Shown in pieces: positions 34,402-43,171 of a stretch of DNA of 57,874 bases. The position numbers were made by a program, and so were the translations under genes. Source of the DNA: Paracraurococcus ruber. GTDB lineage: Bacteria; Pseudomonadota; Alphaproteobacteria; Acetobacterales; Acetobacteraceae. The stretch covers positions 1 through 57,874 of the forward strand of contig NZ_SMOA01000012.1 in NCBI RefSeq assembly GCF_004353985.1. The letters run 5' to 3'. The stretch's first letter is position 1. Every line of letters starts with the position of its first letter. The notes under the pieces were generated by a model, which ran no database searches, was not told where the DNA came from, and saw only the letters and a list, made by a program, of their open reading frames with translations.

Positions 34402-36087
34402 TCACCGCACCTGGTTCACGAGGCCGGCGCCCTGGACCACCACGCGCTCCCCGGCGCGCAGCCCGGCCACCACCAGCACCCGCGCGGCATCCAGCGGCTC
34501 CACCCGCACCGGCGCGGCGGCGAAGCTCTCGGGCCCGACATGCCGCCAGACCACCTGCTCCCCATTGCCGGCCCGCACCACCGCCGCGCGCGGCAGGATC
34601 AGGCCGTTCACCGGCTCGGCCAGCTCGGCCACCACGGTCACCGGCTGGCCGAGCGCGAGGCCGGGCGGCGGGTCCTCCACCCGGAACTGCACCAGGGTGG
34701 CGCCCTGCTGCACCGCCCGGCCGAAGCCCTGCAGCGCCAGCCGCATCGGCGCCCCGCCGCGCACCGCGGCGGTGGCGCCGCGGAATTCGCGCGCCGCATC
34801 GGCGCCGAAGACCAGCGCCTCGACCCAGAGGCCGGCGGGATCCACGACCTGGAACAGCACGTCCTGCGCGGCGACCACCTGGCCGGCGGCGGCGCGCGCG
34901 GTGGCGACGATGCCGTCCGCCGGCGCACGGATCACCTCCGGCGCGACGCGGCTCTGCGAGAGCAGGACGCGCCGGCGGCGCAGCCCGTCCAGCTCGATTT
35001 CCGTATCCGCCACCTGCACGCGCGTGCCGGCGCCGGAGGCGGCGAGGTTGCGGGCGCGGGCAAGCCGGGCCTCGGCGGCGGCGATCTGCTGCTCCAGGTC
35101 GCCGGATCGCTCGGCGATGGTGGTCTGGTCGGCGACCGGGATCGGCGGCTCGACGATCGCCAGCACCTGGCCGCGCCGCACCGCCTGGCCCAGCCGCGGC
35201 AGCCCGCCCTCCGGCGGCAGGATGCGGCCGCCGGCCAGGCTCTGCGCCAGGCCGCCGCGGTTGGGGTCGGCGACGATGCGCCCGACCAGCGTGACGGTGC
35301 GCGACGCCTCCGCCTCCCGCAGGATGCTCGTCCGCACCTCCAGCAGGCGCTGGCTGACCTTGGGCAGGAAGACGCCGCCGTCCGGCAGGCGGGACGGCGC
35401 GTCCACCGCCGTGGACGCGGCCGGGGCGTCGGCCTCGCCATGGTCGTGCCCGGGCCCCGCCCGGCCGGGCAGCGGCAGCAGGACCAGCGCGAGGACAGCG
35501 GCGACGGCCCGGCGCCGGCCTGGCGCGCGGCGGCGTCGGGGGCGGGCCAGCATCGTGCCGGCGAGCAGCCCGAGCAGGGCGCCGCCGCCGGCCACCAGCC
35601 AGGGCTGGTGCGCCATCCATTCGAGCGCGGCATGCCAGGGATCCGCGAAGGGGCCGGCATGCGGGTCCGGCAGCGGCAGCGCTGGCAGCGTGCCGGTCAG
35701 CAGGTCGTCGCCGGCCGGGCCGGCGGTGACCGAGACGACGAGGTCGAGCGGCTGCCCGGCGCGGGCGAGCAGCGGGCTGGTCAGCCGGTAGGTGCCGTCC
35801 GCCTCGGGCTCCGCCGCGACGGCGGGGCCATCGGCGATCGTGACCTCGAGCCGGGCATCGGCCACGGGCGCGTTGCCGTCGAACAGGTCGACCCAGATCC
35901 GCAGGCGGTCCGCCGCCTCCCGCACCGCGACGACCTCGTACAGGTCGGTATGGAGGGCGAGGCGGGGGCGGGCCGGCGCGGCAGCCGCCGGGGCGTTGTC
36001 ATGGCCCGCATGGGCAAGGGCAGGCGCGGCCGGGGCCAGCAGGCAGCCGGCGGCAAGCGCGGCGCGCAGGGCGCGGAGGATGGGCAT
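34402..36087 (-). CDS. RND efflux periplasmic adaptor (membrane fusion protein) with extra N-terminal domain
   Basis: The 561-residue protein has a signal peptide (1-25), a His-containing HAGHD motif (26-30), then a soluble beta domain of about 120 residues. A membrane segment follows (about 163-181) with an Arg-rich cytoplasmic patch, a second hydrophobic stretch (195-210) ending GRAG, then GHDHGEAD and a standard CusB/CzcB-type adaptor core (barrel-sandwich with coiled coil near residues 320-370, LILPRAAVV near the end). Two signal-like regions suggest fusion of a separate His-rich membrane protein with the adaptor. It is the first gene of the efflux operon. Confidence 0.88.
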   Translation of the reverse strand: MPILRALRAALAAGCLLAPAAPALAHAGHDNAPAAAAPARPRLALHTDLYEVVAVREAADRLRIWVDLFDGNAPVADARLEVTIADGPAVAAEPEADGTYRLTSPLLARAGQPLDLVVSVTAGPAGDDLLTGTLPALPLPDPHAGPFADPWHAALEWMAHQPWLVAGGGALLGLLAGTMLARPRRRRAPGRRRAVAAVLALVLLPLPGRAGPGHDHGEADAPAASTAVDAPSRLPDGGVFLPKVSQRLLEVRTSILREAEASRTVTLVGRIVADPNRGGLAQSLAGGRILPPEGGLPRLGQAVRRGQVLAIVEPPIPVADQTTIAERSGDLEQQIAAAEARLARARNLAASGAGTRVQVADTEIELDGLRRRRVLLSQSRVAPEVIRAPADGIVATARAAAGQVVAAQDVLFQVVDPAGLWVEALVFGADAAREFRGATAAVRGGAPMRLALQGFGRAVQQGATLVQFRVEDPPPGLALGQPVTVVAELAEPVNGLILPRAAVVRAGNGEQVVWRHVGPESFAAAPVRVEPLDAARVLVVAGLRAGERVVVQGAGLVNQVR

Positions 36088-36360
36088 GGGGTGGTGTCCG
36101 ATGGGCTCGGGGCATGGCGGGGACGCCGCGCCCGCCCGTCAGGACGGTCGCGGCCCGAGCAGGTCACGGGCCGGCATGGTGGCGCGGCGACGCGGACCCG
36201 CTCTGCGGACGAGGGCCTGGACCGGCTGACGCGCGGAGGGGCGGTCTGCGCGCGGCATGGCGCGCGCAGGCCGGCCCCCTGCGCCCTTGGCGAGGGAGGC
36301 CGGCGCATTGGGCCGGTGCCGGCCCGCCGCGATCCGCCCCGGGGAACGCCCCCGGCGGTC

Positions 36361-36723
36361 CTAGACGGCGGCTGCGCGCCTGGGGGGCCGCGTCGGCCCT
36401 TCGGGCCTGGCGAGATCGGGCTGCAGGCTATCGGCCGGACGCAGGATGCCGAGCGACCGGAAGGCCGGCTGCCGGATCGACCCGGCGGCCGCGGGCGTGG
36501 CCCGGACCAGATGGCAGGCGGCGCAGTGGGTGTCGGCCACAACGGCCTGGCCGCCGTCCTCCCCGCCGCCGGCCACCGGCGCGGCGAGCGTGGTGGCCGG
36601 CAGGGCGCCTGCATCGCCCGGCGCCTCGGCGGCATGCAGATGCTGGCCCAGCCCCGCCATCACCAGGATGGCCAGGACGGCGAGCAGGCGGGCCAGGCGG
36701 AGGCGGCGGAGGATGGCGAGCAT
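36361..36723 (-). CDS. Small signal-anchored protein with HCAACH motif (DUF2946-like)
   Basis: The 120-residue protein has an N-terminal hydrophobic segment (about residues 10-26), GQHLHA, and a single HCAACH motif at residues 66-71. The layout is like the short DUF2946 proteins often found beside copper or heavy-metal efflux genes. The motif could bind a metal ion; CxxCH could also attach haem, but there is no other c-type cytochrome feature such as a distal Met loop. It lies 273 bp upstream of the efflux adaptor on the same strand and may be co-regulated. Confidence 0.6.
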   Translation of the reverse strand: MLAILRRLRLARLLAVLAILVMAGLGQHLHAAEAPGDAGALPATTLAAPVAGGGEDGGQAVVADTHCAACHLVRATPAAAGSIRQPAFRSLGILRPADSLQPDLARPEGPTRPPRRAAAV

Positions 36724-36802
36724 CGGTCCCGGCCTTGTGCTGGGGGACCGTGGCCCGTGTCAACGGCGGCGTTGGGGCCGATGGACAGGGCCGCGCCCGG
36801 CG

Positions 36803-38509
36803 TCACTCGGCCGCGCGCGGCAGCGCCCGGGCGATCGCCGCCTCCAGCTGGTCCTGCCGGTAGGGCTTGGCGAGGCGCGGCACGCCGGCCGGGACCGCGC
36901 CCTCGGCCAGTTCGGCGAAGCCGGTCGCCAGCACCACGGGCAGGTCGGGGCGCAGGCCGCGCGCGGCCCGCGCCAGCTCCAGCCCGGTCATCCCGGGCAT
37001 GGCGTAGTCGGTCGCCAGCAGGTCCACCTCGACGCCGCCGCGCAGCGCCGCCAGCGCCCGCTCGCCGCTCTCGGCCTCGACCACCGTGTGGCCGAGGTCG
37101 AGCAGCATGTCGGCGGTGCCGCTCAGCACCAGGGGGTCGTCGTCCACCAGCAGGATGCGGGCGGGGCGCGCCCTCTCCTGCCCGGCGGCGGCGGCCGGCG
37201 GCCCGGCGCCCGGCACCGCCGCGGCGGCGGCGACGGGGAGGATGATCTCCGCGGTGGTGCCGCGCCCGACCATGCTCGACAGCCGCAGGTCGCCGCCGAG
37301 CTGCCGCGCCACGCCATGCACCATGGACAGGCCGAGGCCGGTCCCCTGGCCGAGCGGCTTGGTCGAGAAGAAGGGCTCGACCGCGCGCGCCACCACCTCG
37401 GCGGGCATGCCCTCGCCCTCGTCCCGCACCGCCAGCGACAGGTAGTCGCCCGGGCGGAGCCGGGCCGGCCCGTCCCCCGGCGGCAGGCGGGCGATGGAGA
37501 TCGTCAGCCGCCCGCCTTCCGGCATCGCGTCGCGCGCATTGACCGCCAGGTTGAGCAGGGCGAGCTCCAGCTGGTTCGCATCCGCCAGTGCGGCCGGCAG
37601 GTCCGCCGCCGCCTCCACCGCGATCGACACGCGCGGGCCGAGCGAGCGGCGCAGCAGCTGCCCCATGCTGTCGACGAGGAGGCGCAGATCGACCGGCTCC
37701 GGCCGCAATTCCTGCCGCCGGGCGAAGGCGAGCAGGCGCTGCGTCAGCGCCGCACCGCGCTGCGCGCCCATCATCGCGCCCTCGACCAGCCGCAGCGCCC
37801 GCGCATCCTCCGGCGGCAGCCGCTTGCGCAGCAGGGCGAGGTTGCCGAGCACGGCCATCAGCAGGTTGTTGAAGTCGTGCGCCACGCCGCCGGTCAGCTG
37901 GCCGATCGCCTCGACCTTCTGCGACTGCCGGAGCTGCTCCTCGACCCGGCCGCGCTCGGCCATCTGCTCGGTGAGCCGCGCATTCGCCTCGACCAGCGCC
38001 TGCGTCCGCTCGGCCACCCGCTCCTCCAGCCTTTCGTTGGCGCGGCGCAGCGCGTCCTCGGCGTGGCGGACCTCCTCCAGCCGGGCGCGCGCCTCGTACT
38101 GGCGGCGACGCCCGCGCAGCGCCGCGCGGGCGACGCTGACCAGGGTGGTCGGGTGGAAAGGCCGTTCGAGGAAGGAGGCGTTTCCCAGCACCTCCCACAG
38201 CCGGGCGGCCGCGGGATTGCGCTCGGGCCCGCTGCCGCGGCCGGTGAGCAGCAGGAAGGGCAGGTCGGACCAGGGCGGCTGCGCGGCGAGCCAGGCCGCG
38301 AGCGGCGCCAGGTCGGCATCGCGGAATGCCTCCTCCGCCACCACGGCAAGGCCGGCGCCGCGGTCGAGCCCGGCGACCAGCGCGCCGATGCCGCCGACCG
38401 CCTCGGCCGCCAGCCCGGCTTCCCGCAGCAGGGCGACGGCGAGCTTGGCGTCGCGGCCGCGCGGGGCCAGCACCAGCGCGCGTTCCGACAGGGCGCCGCC
38501 GCCGGTCAC
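36803..38509 (-). CDS. Hybrid sensor histidine kinase with degenerate N-terminal receiver and C-terminal receiver
   Basis: The 568-residue cytoplasmic protein starts at a GTG overlapping the KaiC-like stop (GTGA). Residues 10-130 resemble a receiver fold in which the phospho-Asp region reads VVAEE and the conserved Lys is replaced (LERPF). Residues 135-200 are a coiled coil. The H-box is GGVAHDFNNLLMAVLGN with His211. The ATPase domain has NLAVNARDAMP, DEGEGMP, FSTKPLGQGTGLGLSMVHG. Residues 451-568 are a receiver with Asp501 (ATDYAMPGM) and Lys548. No membrane segment is seen, so the signal is cytoplasmic, probably from the coupled KaiC-like ATPase. Confidence 0.9.
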   Translation of the reverse strand: MTGGGALSERALVLAPRGRDAKLAVALLREAGLAAEAVGGIGALVAGLDRGAGLAVVAEEAFRDADLAPLAAWLAAQPPWSDLPFLLLTGRGSGPERNPAAARLWEVLGNASFLERPFHPTTLVSVARAALRGRRRQYEARARLEEVRHAEDALRRANERLEERVAERTQALVEANARLTEQMAERGRVEEQLRQSQKVEAIGQLTGGVAHDFNNLLMAVLGNLALLRKRLPPEDARALRLVEGAMMGAQRGAALTQRLLAFARRQELRPEPVDLRLLVDSMGQLLRRSLGPRVSIAVEAAADLPAALADANQLELALLNLAVNARDAMPEGGRLTISIARLPPGDGPARLRPGDYLSLAVRDEGEGMPAEVVARAVEPFFSTKPLGQGTGLGLSMVHGVARQLGGDLRLSSMVGRGTTAEIILPVAAAAAVPGAGPPAAAAGQERARPARILLVDDDPLVLSGTADMLLDLGHTVVEAESGERALAALRGGVEVDLLATDYAMPGMTGLELARAARGLRPDLPVVLATGFAELAEGAVPAGVPRLAKPYRQDQLEAAIARALPRAAE

Positions 38510-40008
38510 GACGCCGGATCCGGCAGCAGGGGGCCGCCTTCCCCGATGTAGGTGGGCACGCCGCGCAGCACGCCCTGGAAGGCCGCGAGCGGCGCGCCGA
38601 TGGTGATGCCGCTCGCGCCGATGCGGAACTCCCGGATCGTGTCCTCATGCGGCCCGGCGCGCTTCTTGATGACCGAGATCGCCCGGCGTACCCGGCCCGC
38701 CGCTTCGAAGAAGCGCAGCATCACGACCGTGTCGGCGAGGTAGGTGACATCCACGGGGGACCGCATGTCCCCCACCAGCCCGTGCTGCACCACCGGCAGG
38801 AAGGTGGTGGTGCCCTGCCGGTTCAGGTACTGCAGCAGCTCGTGCACATGCAGCACCAGGTCGCGCTCCTCCGGCATCGCGGCCTGGTAGCCGTTCAGGC
38901 TGTCGATCACGACCGTGCTGATGCCGCGCGCCGCGACGCCTTCCCGCACCCGGTGGGCGAACTCGCCCGGCGAGAGCTCGGCGGCATCCACCTGCTCCAC
39001 CAGCAGCGCGCCGGAGCCCTGCAACGCCGCCAGGTCGAAGCCGAGATCGCGGGCGCGGTTGAACAGCAGCCCCAGCTCCTCGTCGAAGACATAGAGCGCG
39101 GCCCGCTCCCCCCGCGCCGCCGTGGCGGCGACGAATTGCAGGGCCAGCAGCGACTTGCCCGACCCGGCGGGACCGATGAGCAGGGTGCTCGACCCGCGTT
39201 CGACCCCGCCGCCGAGGATCAGGTCGAGCTCCGCCACCCCGCTGCCCTGGCGCGTCCGCGCGAAATCGCGCCGGTACTCGGCGGCGACGAGGCGGGGGAA
39301 GACGCGCACGCCGCCGGTCTCGATGGCGAAGTCGTGGAAGCCGCCGCGGAACCGCTGCCCCCGATACTTCACCACCCGCAGGCGCCGCCGCTCCGCCCCG
39401 TAGGACGGCGCCAGCTCCTCCAGCCGGATCACGCCATGCGCGACGCTGTGGACCGTCTTGTCCTCGGCCTCGGTCGTCTGGTCGTCGAGCATCAGGACGG
39501 TCGCGCCATGCCGCGCGAAATAGTGCTTGAGCGCGAGGATCTGCCGCCGGTAGCGAAGCGAGGACTGGGCCAGCAGCCGGATCTCCGACAGGCTGTCGAG
39601 CACGATCCGTTCGGGGCGGGTGCGTTCGACGGCGTCGAAGATCTGCCGCGTGGTCTCGCCCAGCTCGAGGTCGGAGGAATAGAGCAGGCTCTGCTGCTGG
39701 TCGGCGTCGAGCAGGCTTTCGGGCGGCACCAGCTCGAACACCTCGATCGCCGGGCCCAGGGTCCAGCCATGCGATGCGGCGCCGTCCCGCAGCTCGGCAT
39801 CGGATTCGGACAGCGTGACATACAGCCCGCGTTCGTCCTGCGCCGCCCCGTTGAGCAGGAATTGCAGCGCGAGCGTGGTCTTGCCGGTGCCCGGCGTACC
39901 TTCCAGCAAATAGACGCGGCCGCGCGCGAGCCCGCCCGCAAGCACGTCGTCGAGGCCGGCGACGCCGGTGCTGGCCTTGGCGGCAGGGGTGGCAATCGGC
40001 TCCGGCAT
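38506..40008 (-). CDS. KaiC-like double-domain circadian-clock-type ATPase
   Basis: The 500-residue protein has two RecA-like KaiC domains. Walker A motifs are GTPGTGKT (37-44) and GPAGSGKS (279-286), each preceded by STGVAGLDDVLAGG or GSGVAELDLILGGG. In domain 1 the catalytic Glu pair region reads SESD, in domain 2 DEE. Both domains keep the VIDSL/VLDSL Walker B. KaiC homologues outside cyanobacteria often act without KaiA/KaiB, as ATP-driven switches paired with histidine kinases. Here the kinase gene overlaps by 4 bp, pointing to direct coupling. No kaiB is present in the window. Confidence 0.9.
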   Translation of the reverse strand: MPEPIATPAAKASTGVAGLDDVLAGGLARGRVYLLEGTPGTGKTTLALQFLLNGAAQDERGLYVTLSESDAELRDGAASHGWTLGPAIEVFELVPPESLLDADQQQSLLYSSDLELGETTRQIFDAVERTRPERIVLDSLSEIRLLAQSSLRYRRQILALKHYFARHGATVLMLDDQTTEAEDKTVHSVAHGVIRLEELAPSYGAERRRLRVVKYRGQRFRGGFHDFAIETGGVRVFPRLVAAEYRRDFARTRQGSGVAELDLILGGGVERGSSTLLIGPAGSGKSLLALQFVAATAARGERAALYVFDEELGLLFNRARDLGFDLAALQGSGALLVEQVDAAELSPGEFAHRVREGVAARGISTVVIDSLNGYQAAMPEERDLVLHVHELLQYLNRQGTTTFLPVVQHGLVGDMRSPVDVTYLADTVVMLRFFEAAGRVRRAISVIKKRAGPHEDTIREFRIGASGITIGAPLAAFQGVLRGVPTYIGEGGPLLPDPAS

Positions 40009-40446
40009 GGGGGTCCTCAGCTGCGTGGCGCATCGGGGCGGAGGAGGGGGCGGCCGCCCCCGGCCCGACCGGGTCCCACCCGACCGCAGGCGCCCAGGCC
40101 CGGCGCGTCCGGCTGGGCGAACCCTGCGGCTGCGGTGCCCGCCCGCTCCGCCCGGACCAGCGCGGCCCGCCGGCAACCGTTCCCGGTCCCGGGGAAGGCG
40201 GGCCTGCGGGAGGCCGGGCGCGCTGCCGCGGCGGCCGCGTGCGACGCACCCGGCGATGCCGGTTCGATGGTGCGCGGGGGGCGGGACGTTCTGCGTCCGC
40301 CGGACAGCAAGGCCGACCTCATGCCGATGCGGTCCCGGAGAAGGCTAGCGGCGTGCCGGCCATGTCAACCTGCGGCAGCCTGGGCTGGCCGGAAGGTGAT
40401 CGGGCGCGCGGGCAGCTGCGGCGGGCCTGGCCGGGCCCGGCGCCCG
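40009..40446. other. 438-bp intergenic region upstream of the KaiC-like gene
   Basis: No gene is supported here. It should hold the promoter of the KaiC/kinase pair and the end of the polyamine-type transporter operon. The visible structure is a perfect 16-bp palindrome GGGGGCGGCCGCCCCC at 40046-40061, 38 bp before the KaiC-like start; it could be a hairpin in the leader. The rest is featureless GC-rich DNA. Confidence 0.55.
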
Positions 40447-41235
40447 TCAGGTCAGCGCGGCAAGCCGCACGCCGCCGCGCCGCAGCAGCCACAGGATCAG
40501 CGCGATCGCCACGAAGCTGACCGCGATCAGCAGGGTGGCGATGGCCGTGATGGTCGGGTTCACCTGCAGCACCAGCTCGTTGAACATGCGCTTCGGCACC
40601 GTGTCGAAGCGGCCGGCGATGAAATGCGTGACGATCACCTCGTCGAAGCTGGTGATGAAGGCGAAGATCCAGGCGGCGAAGACGCTGGGCAGCAGGTTGG
40701 GCAGCAGCACCCGCCGCACCATGGTGGCGGTGGAGGCGCCGAGGCTGAGCGCCACCTGCTCGATCCGCGGGTCGAAGGACCGGATCGCCACCGACATCAC
40801 CAGCACCACATAGGGCACGCCGAGGACGGTATGGGCGACGACCAGGCCGGGCATCGTGCCCAGCAGCCCGGCCTGGGCGAAGGCGATGTAGAGCGCAACC
40901 GCGACGATGACGCTGGGCACGACCAGCGGCGCGATGAAGATGCCTTCGATCAGCGGCCGGCCGCGGAAGGTCCCCCGTACCAGGCCATAAGCGGCGATGC
41001 CGCCGAGCAGCAGCGCGGCGGTGGAGGAGGCCAGGGCGACCAGGGCGGAGTTCACCAGCGCCGCCACCCAGCGGGCATCGCCGAAGAAGCTGTCGTACCA
41101 CCGCAGCGACAACCCGGGCGGCGGGAATTCCAGCGAGCTGGCGCTGGAGAAGGACATCGGGATGACGACCGCGATCGGCAGGCACAGGAAGGCCAGCACC
41201 AGCACGCCATGCAGCGCCAGCAGCCGCCGGGTCAC
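40447..41235 (-). CDS. Polyamine-type ABC transporter permease (PotC-like)
   Basis: The 262-residue inner-membrane permease starts at a GTG that overlaps the preceding permease stop (GTGA). It has six hydrophobic segments and the EAA-loop pattern ALSLGASTATMVRRVLLPNLLPSVFAAWIFAFITSFDEVIV, typical of PotC/YdcV-type permeases. It forms the membrane channel with the adjacent permease and is the last gene of the operon. Confidence 0.9.
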   Translation of the reverse strand: MTRRLLALHGVLVLAFLCLPIAVVIPMSFSSASSLEFPPPGLSLRWYDSFFGDARWVAALVNSALVALASSTAALLLGGIAAYGLVRGTFRGRPLIEGIFIAPLVVPSVIVAVALYIAFAQAGLLGTMPGLVVAHTVLGVPYVVLVMSVAIRSFDPRIEQVALSLGASTATMVRRVLLPNLLPSVFAAWIFAFITSFDEVIVTHFIAGRFDTVPKRMFNELVLQVNPTITAIATLLIAVSFVAIALILWLLRRGGVRLAALT

Positions 41236-42071
41236 GACGTCGCCCCGCGCGCGCCGACCCAGCGGGACAGCGCGAAGCAGACCAGCGTGACGACCAGCAG
41301 GATGGTGGACAGCGCCGCCGCCGCCTCCCACCGCGCGAACTGGTTGATCAGCAGGTCCAGCGCATTGGCCACCATCGGCACCCGCCCGCCGCCCAGGATG
41401 GCTGGGGTGATGTAGAAGCCGAAGGTCAGGATGAAGACCAGGATGGCGCCGGCCGCCAGCGCCGGCAGGCTGAGCGGGAAGAAGACCCGGCGGAACACCG
41501 TGAACCGCGAGGCGCCGAGCGATTCCGCCGCCTGCAGCAGCCGCGGGTCGATCCGCAGCATGGCGGCGAACAATGGCAGCACCAGGAAGGGCAGCAGGAC
41601 ATTGGTGGTGCCGATGATCACCCCCGTCTCGTTGTACAGGAAGGCGACCGGCGCGGCGACGAGGCCGAGGTCGAGCAGCAGCCGGTTCACCAGCCCGGCA
41701 TTCCCCAGCACCACGATCCAGGCATAGGTGCGCACCAGGATGCTGATCCAGAAGGGCAGCACCACCAGCGCCACGGCCAGCACCTGCCGCTGCGGCGGCA
41801 GTCCGCGCATCCAATAGGCCAGCGGGTAGCCCAGCAGCGCGCAGGCCACGGTGGTGACCAGCGCGATGCGGAAGGTGCGGCCGAGCACGCGGAGATAGAC
41901 CGCGGTCTCCAGCAGCGCCTGGTAATGCTCCAGCGTCGGTTCCGGCGGCGGCCCCGGGTTGAGCACGCTGCGTGCCAGCATGAGGCCGATGGGCAGCACG
42001 AAGGCAGCCAGCATCAGCCCCAGCAGCGGCAGGACATAGCCGAGTTCGGCCGGCAGGCGGCGGCCGGCCAT
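41232..42071 (-). CDS. Polyamine-type ABC transporter permease (PotB-like)
   Basis: The 279-residue permease has six membrane segments and the coupling-loop sequence AESLGASRFTVFRRVFFPLSLPALAAGAILVFILTFGFYITPAILGG, typical of PotB/YdcU. It starts 3 bp after the binding-protein stop and overlaps the second permease by GTGA, so all are co-translated. Confidence 0.9.
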   Translation of the reverse strand: MAGRRLPAELGYVLPLLGLMLAAFVLPIGLMLARSVLNPGPPPEPTLEHYQALLETAVYLRVLGRTFRIALVTTVACALLGYPLAYWMRGLPPQRQVLAVALVVLPFWISILVRTYAWIVVLGNAGLVNRLLLDLGLVAAPVAFLYNETGVIIGTTNVLLPFLVLPLFAAMLRIDPRLLQAAESLGASRFTVFRRVFFPLSLPALAAGAILVFILTFGFYITPAILGGGRVPMVANALDLLINQFARWEAAAALSTILLVVTLVCFALSRWVGARGATS

Positions 42072-42074
42072 GCG

Positions 42075-43094
42075 CTACAGCCCCAGCTTGAACTCCTGCC
42101 AGCGCCGCTCCACCGCGTCGCGGTTCTGCGCCCACCAGGCGGGGTTGCCCAGTACCTGCACCGCCTTGTTCTCCCGCGTCGTCGGGAATTCGCCCAGCTT
42201 CGCCTGCGGCAGCAGCGCATCCAGCTGCGGGCTGGCGCCGGTGTAGGAAATGACCTCGGCCGCCTTGGCCTGGTTGGCGGCGACCGACATCTCGTGCAGC
42301 AGGCCCATGGCCGCCGCCTTTTCGGCGGGGCTGGCGCCCTTGGGCACGACGAAATAGGACAGGTCGAGCAGCCCCTGGGCATAGGTCAGCCCGATCCCCG
42401 CCTGCCCGGCCACGCGCCCCGAGTAGGAGGCCGCGTACTGCACCTCATTGTCCTTCAGCAGCTGCGGCGGCTGCGCGCCGGCCGCCCACCAGACGGCGAC
42501 GCTGCCCTTGATGCGTTCCAGGCTGCGGAAGGCGCGGTTGAGGTCCAGCGGATACAGCTTGTCCGGCGCCACGCCATCGGCCAGCAGGGCCATGGGCAGC
42601 GCCAGGGTGAAATTGTCCGGCAGGGTGCGCTTGCCGGGGAATTCGCGGGCGTTCCAGAAATCCGCCCAGGACCGCAGCGGCTTCGCATCGGCGCGCCAGG
42701 CCATGAGCGTGGAGTAGTACTGGTAGCCGAAGGCATGCGGCAGCCGCGCCTCGTCGAACATCGGGTCGGGGGCGATCGCGGCCCAGTCCAGCGGCTCGAT
42801 CATGCCGGCCGCCTGGGCGATGGCGGTGGACAGGCTGCCGAGTTCGAACAGCACGGCGGTGACGCTGCGCGATTCCACCATGGCGCGCAGCTTCCCAAGC
42901 TGGTTCGGATTCTCCCGCACCACGCGGATGCCGGTGCGCGCGGTGAAGGGGCGGACATAGCCGACCTCGATCGAATCGCCGGACAGGCCGCCGGCCTCCA
43001 CCATGCGGATCTCGCGCGCCGCGCCCTGGGCGCGCAGCAGGCCGGGCGCCGCGACCAGCGCCGCGCCCTGGAGGATGGTCCGCCTGGTGGTCAT
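42075..43094 (-). CDS. Extracellular solute-binding protein, polyamine/opine-type ABC transporter
   Basis: The start at 43094, after a CCAGGAGACC ribosome site, gives 339 residues with a signal (TTRRTILQGAALVAAPGLLRAQ, about 1-24). The mature part contains REIRMVEAGGLSGDSIEVGYVRPFTARTGIRVV and FGYQYYSTLMAWRADAKPLRSWADFWN, a pattern of PotD/YdcS-like type II binding proteins. The ligand is unknown. Its neighbours, a class III aminotransferase and an amidase, suggest an amino or amide compound. Confidence 0.88.
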   Translation of the reverse strand: MTTRRTILQGAALVAAPGLLRAQGAAREIRMVEAGGLSGDSIEVGYVRPFTARTGIRVVRENPNQLGKLRAMVESRSVTAVLFELGSLSTAIAQAAGMIEPLDWAAIAPDPMFDEARLPHAFGYQYYSTLMAWRADAKPLRSWADFWNAREFPGKRTLPDNFTLALPMALLADGVAPDKLYPLDLNRAFRSLERIKGSVAVWWAAGAQPPQLLKDNEVQYAASYSGRVAGQAGIGLTYAQGLLDLSYFVVPKGASPAEKAAAMGLLHEMSVAANQAKAAEVISYTGASPQLDALLPQAKLGEFPTTRENKAVQVLGNPAWWAQNRDAVERRWQEFKLGL

Positions 43095-43171
43095 CGCCTG
43101 GTCTCCTGGCCCTGGGGAGGATCGCGCCGCATTCCGGCACGGAAGCGGCGTTGGCGCAACGCGCCCCGGCA

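Noticed and set aside
30585-35294. 1569-codon plus-strand frame across the efflux genes
   Set aside because: It is antisense to well-supported RND pump and adaptor genes and shows only low-complexity composition.
36511-36528. CxxCH in the small protein taken as a c-type cytochrome
   Set aside because: Apart from one CxxCH there is no cytochrome c fold signature or distal ligand region; a metal-binding DUF2946-like protein fits better.
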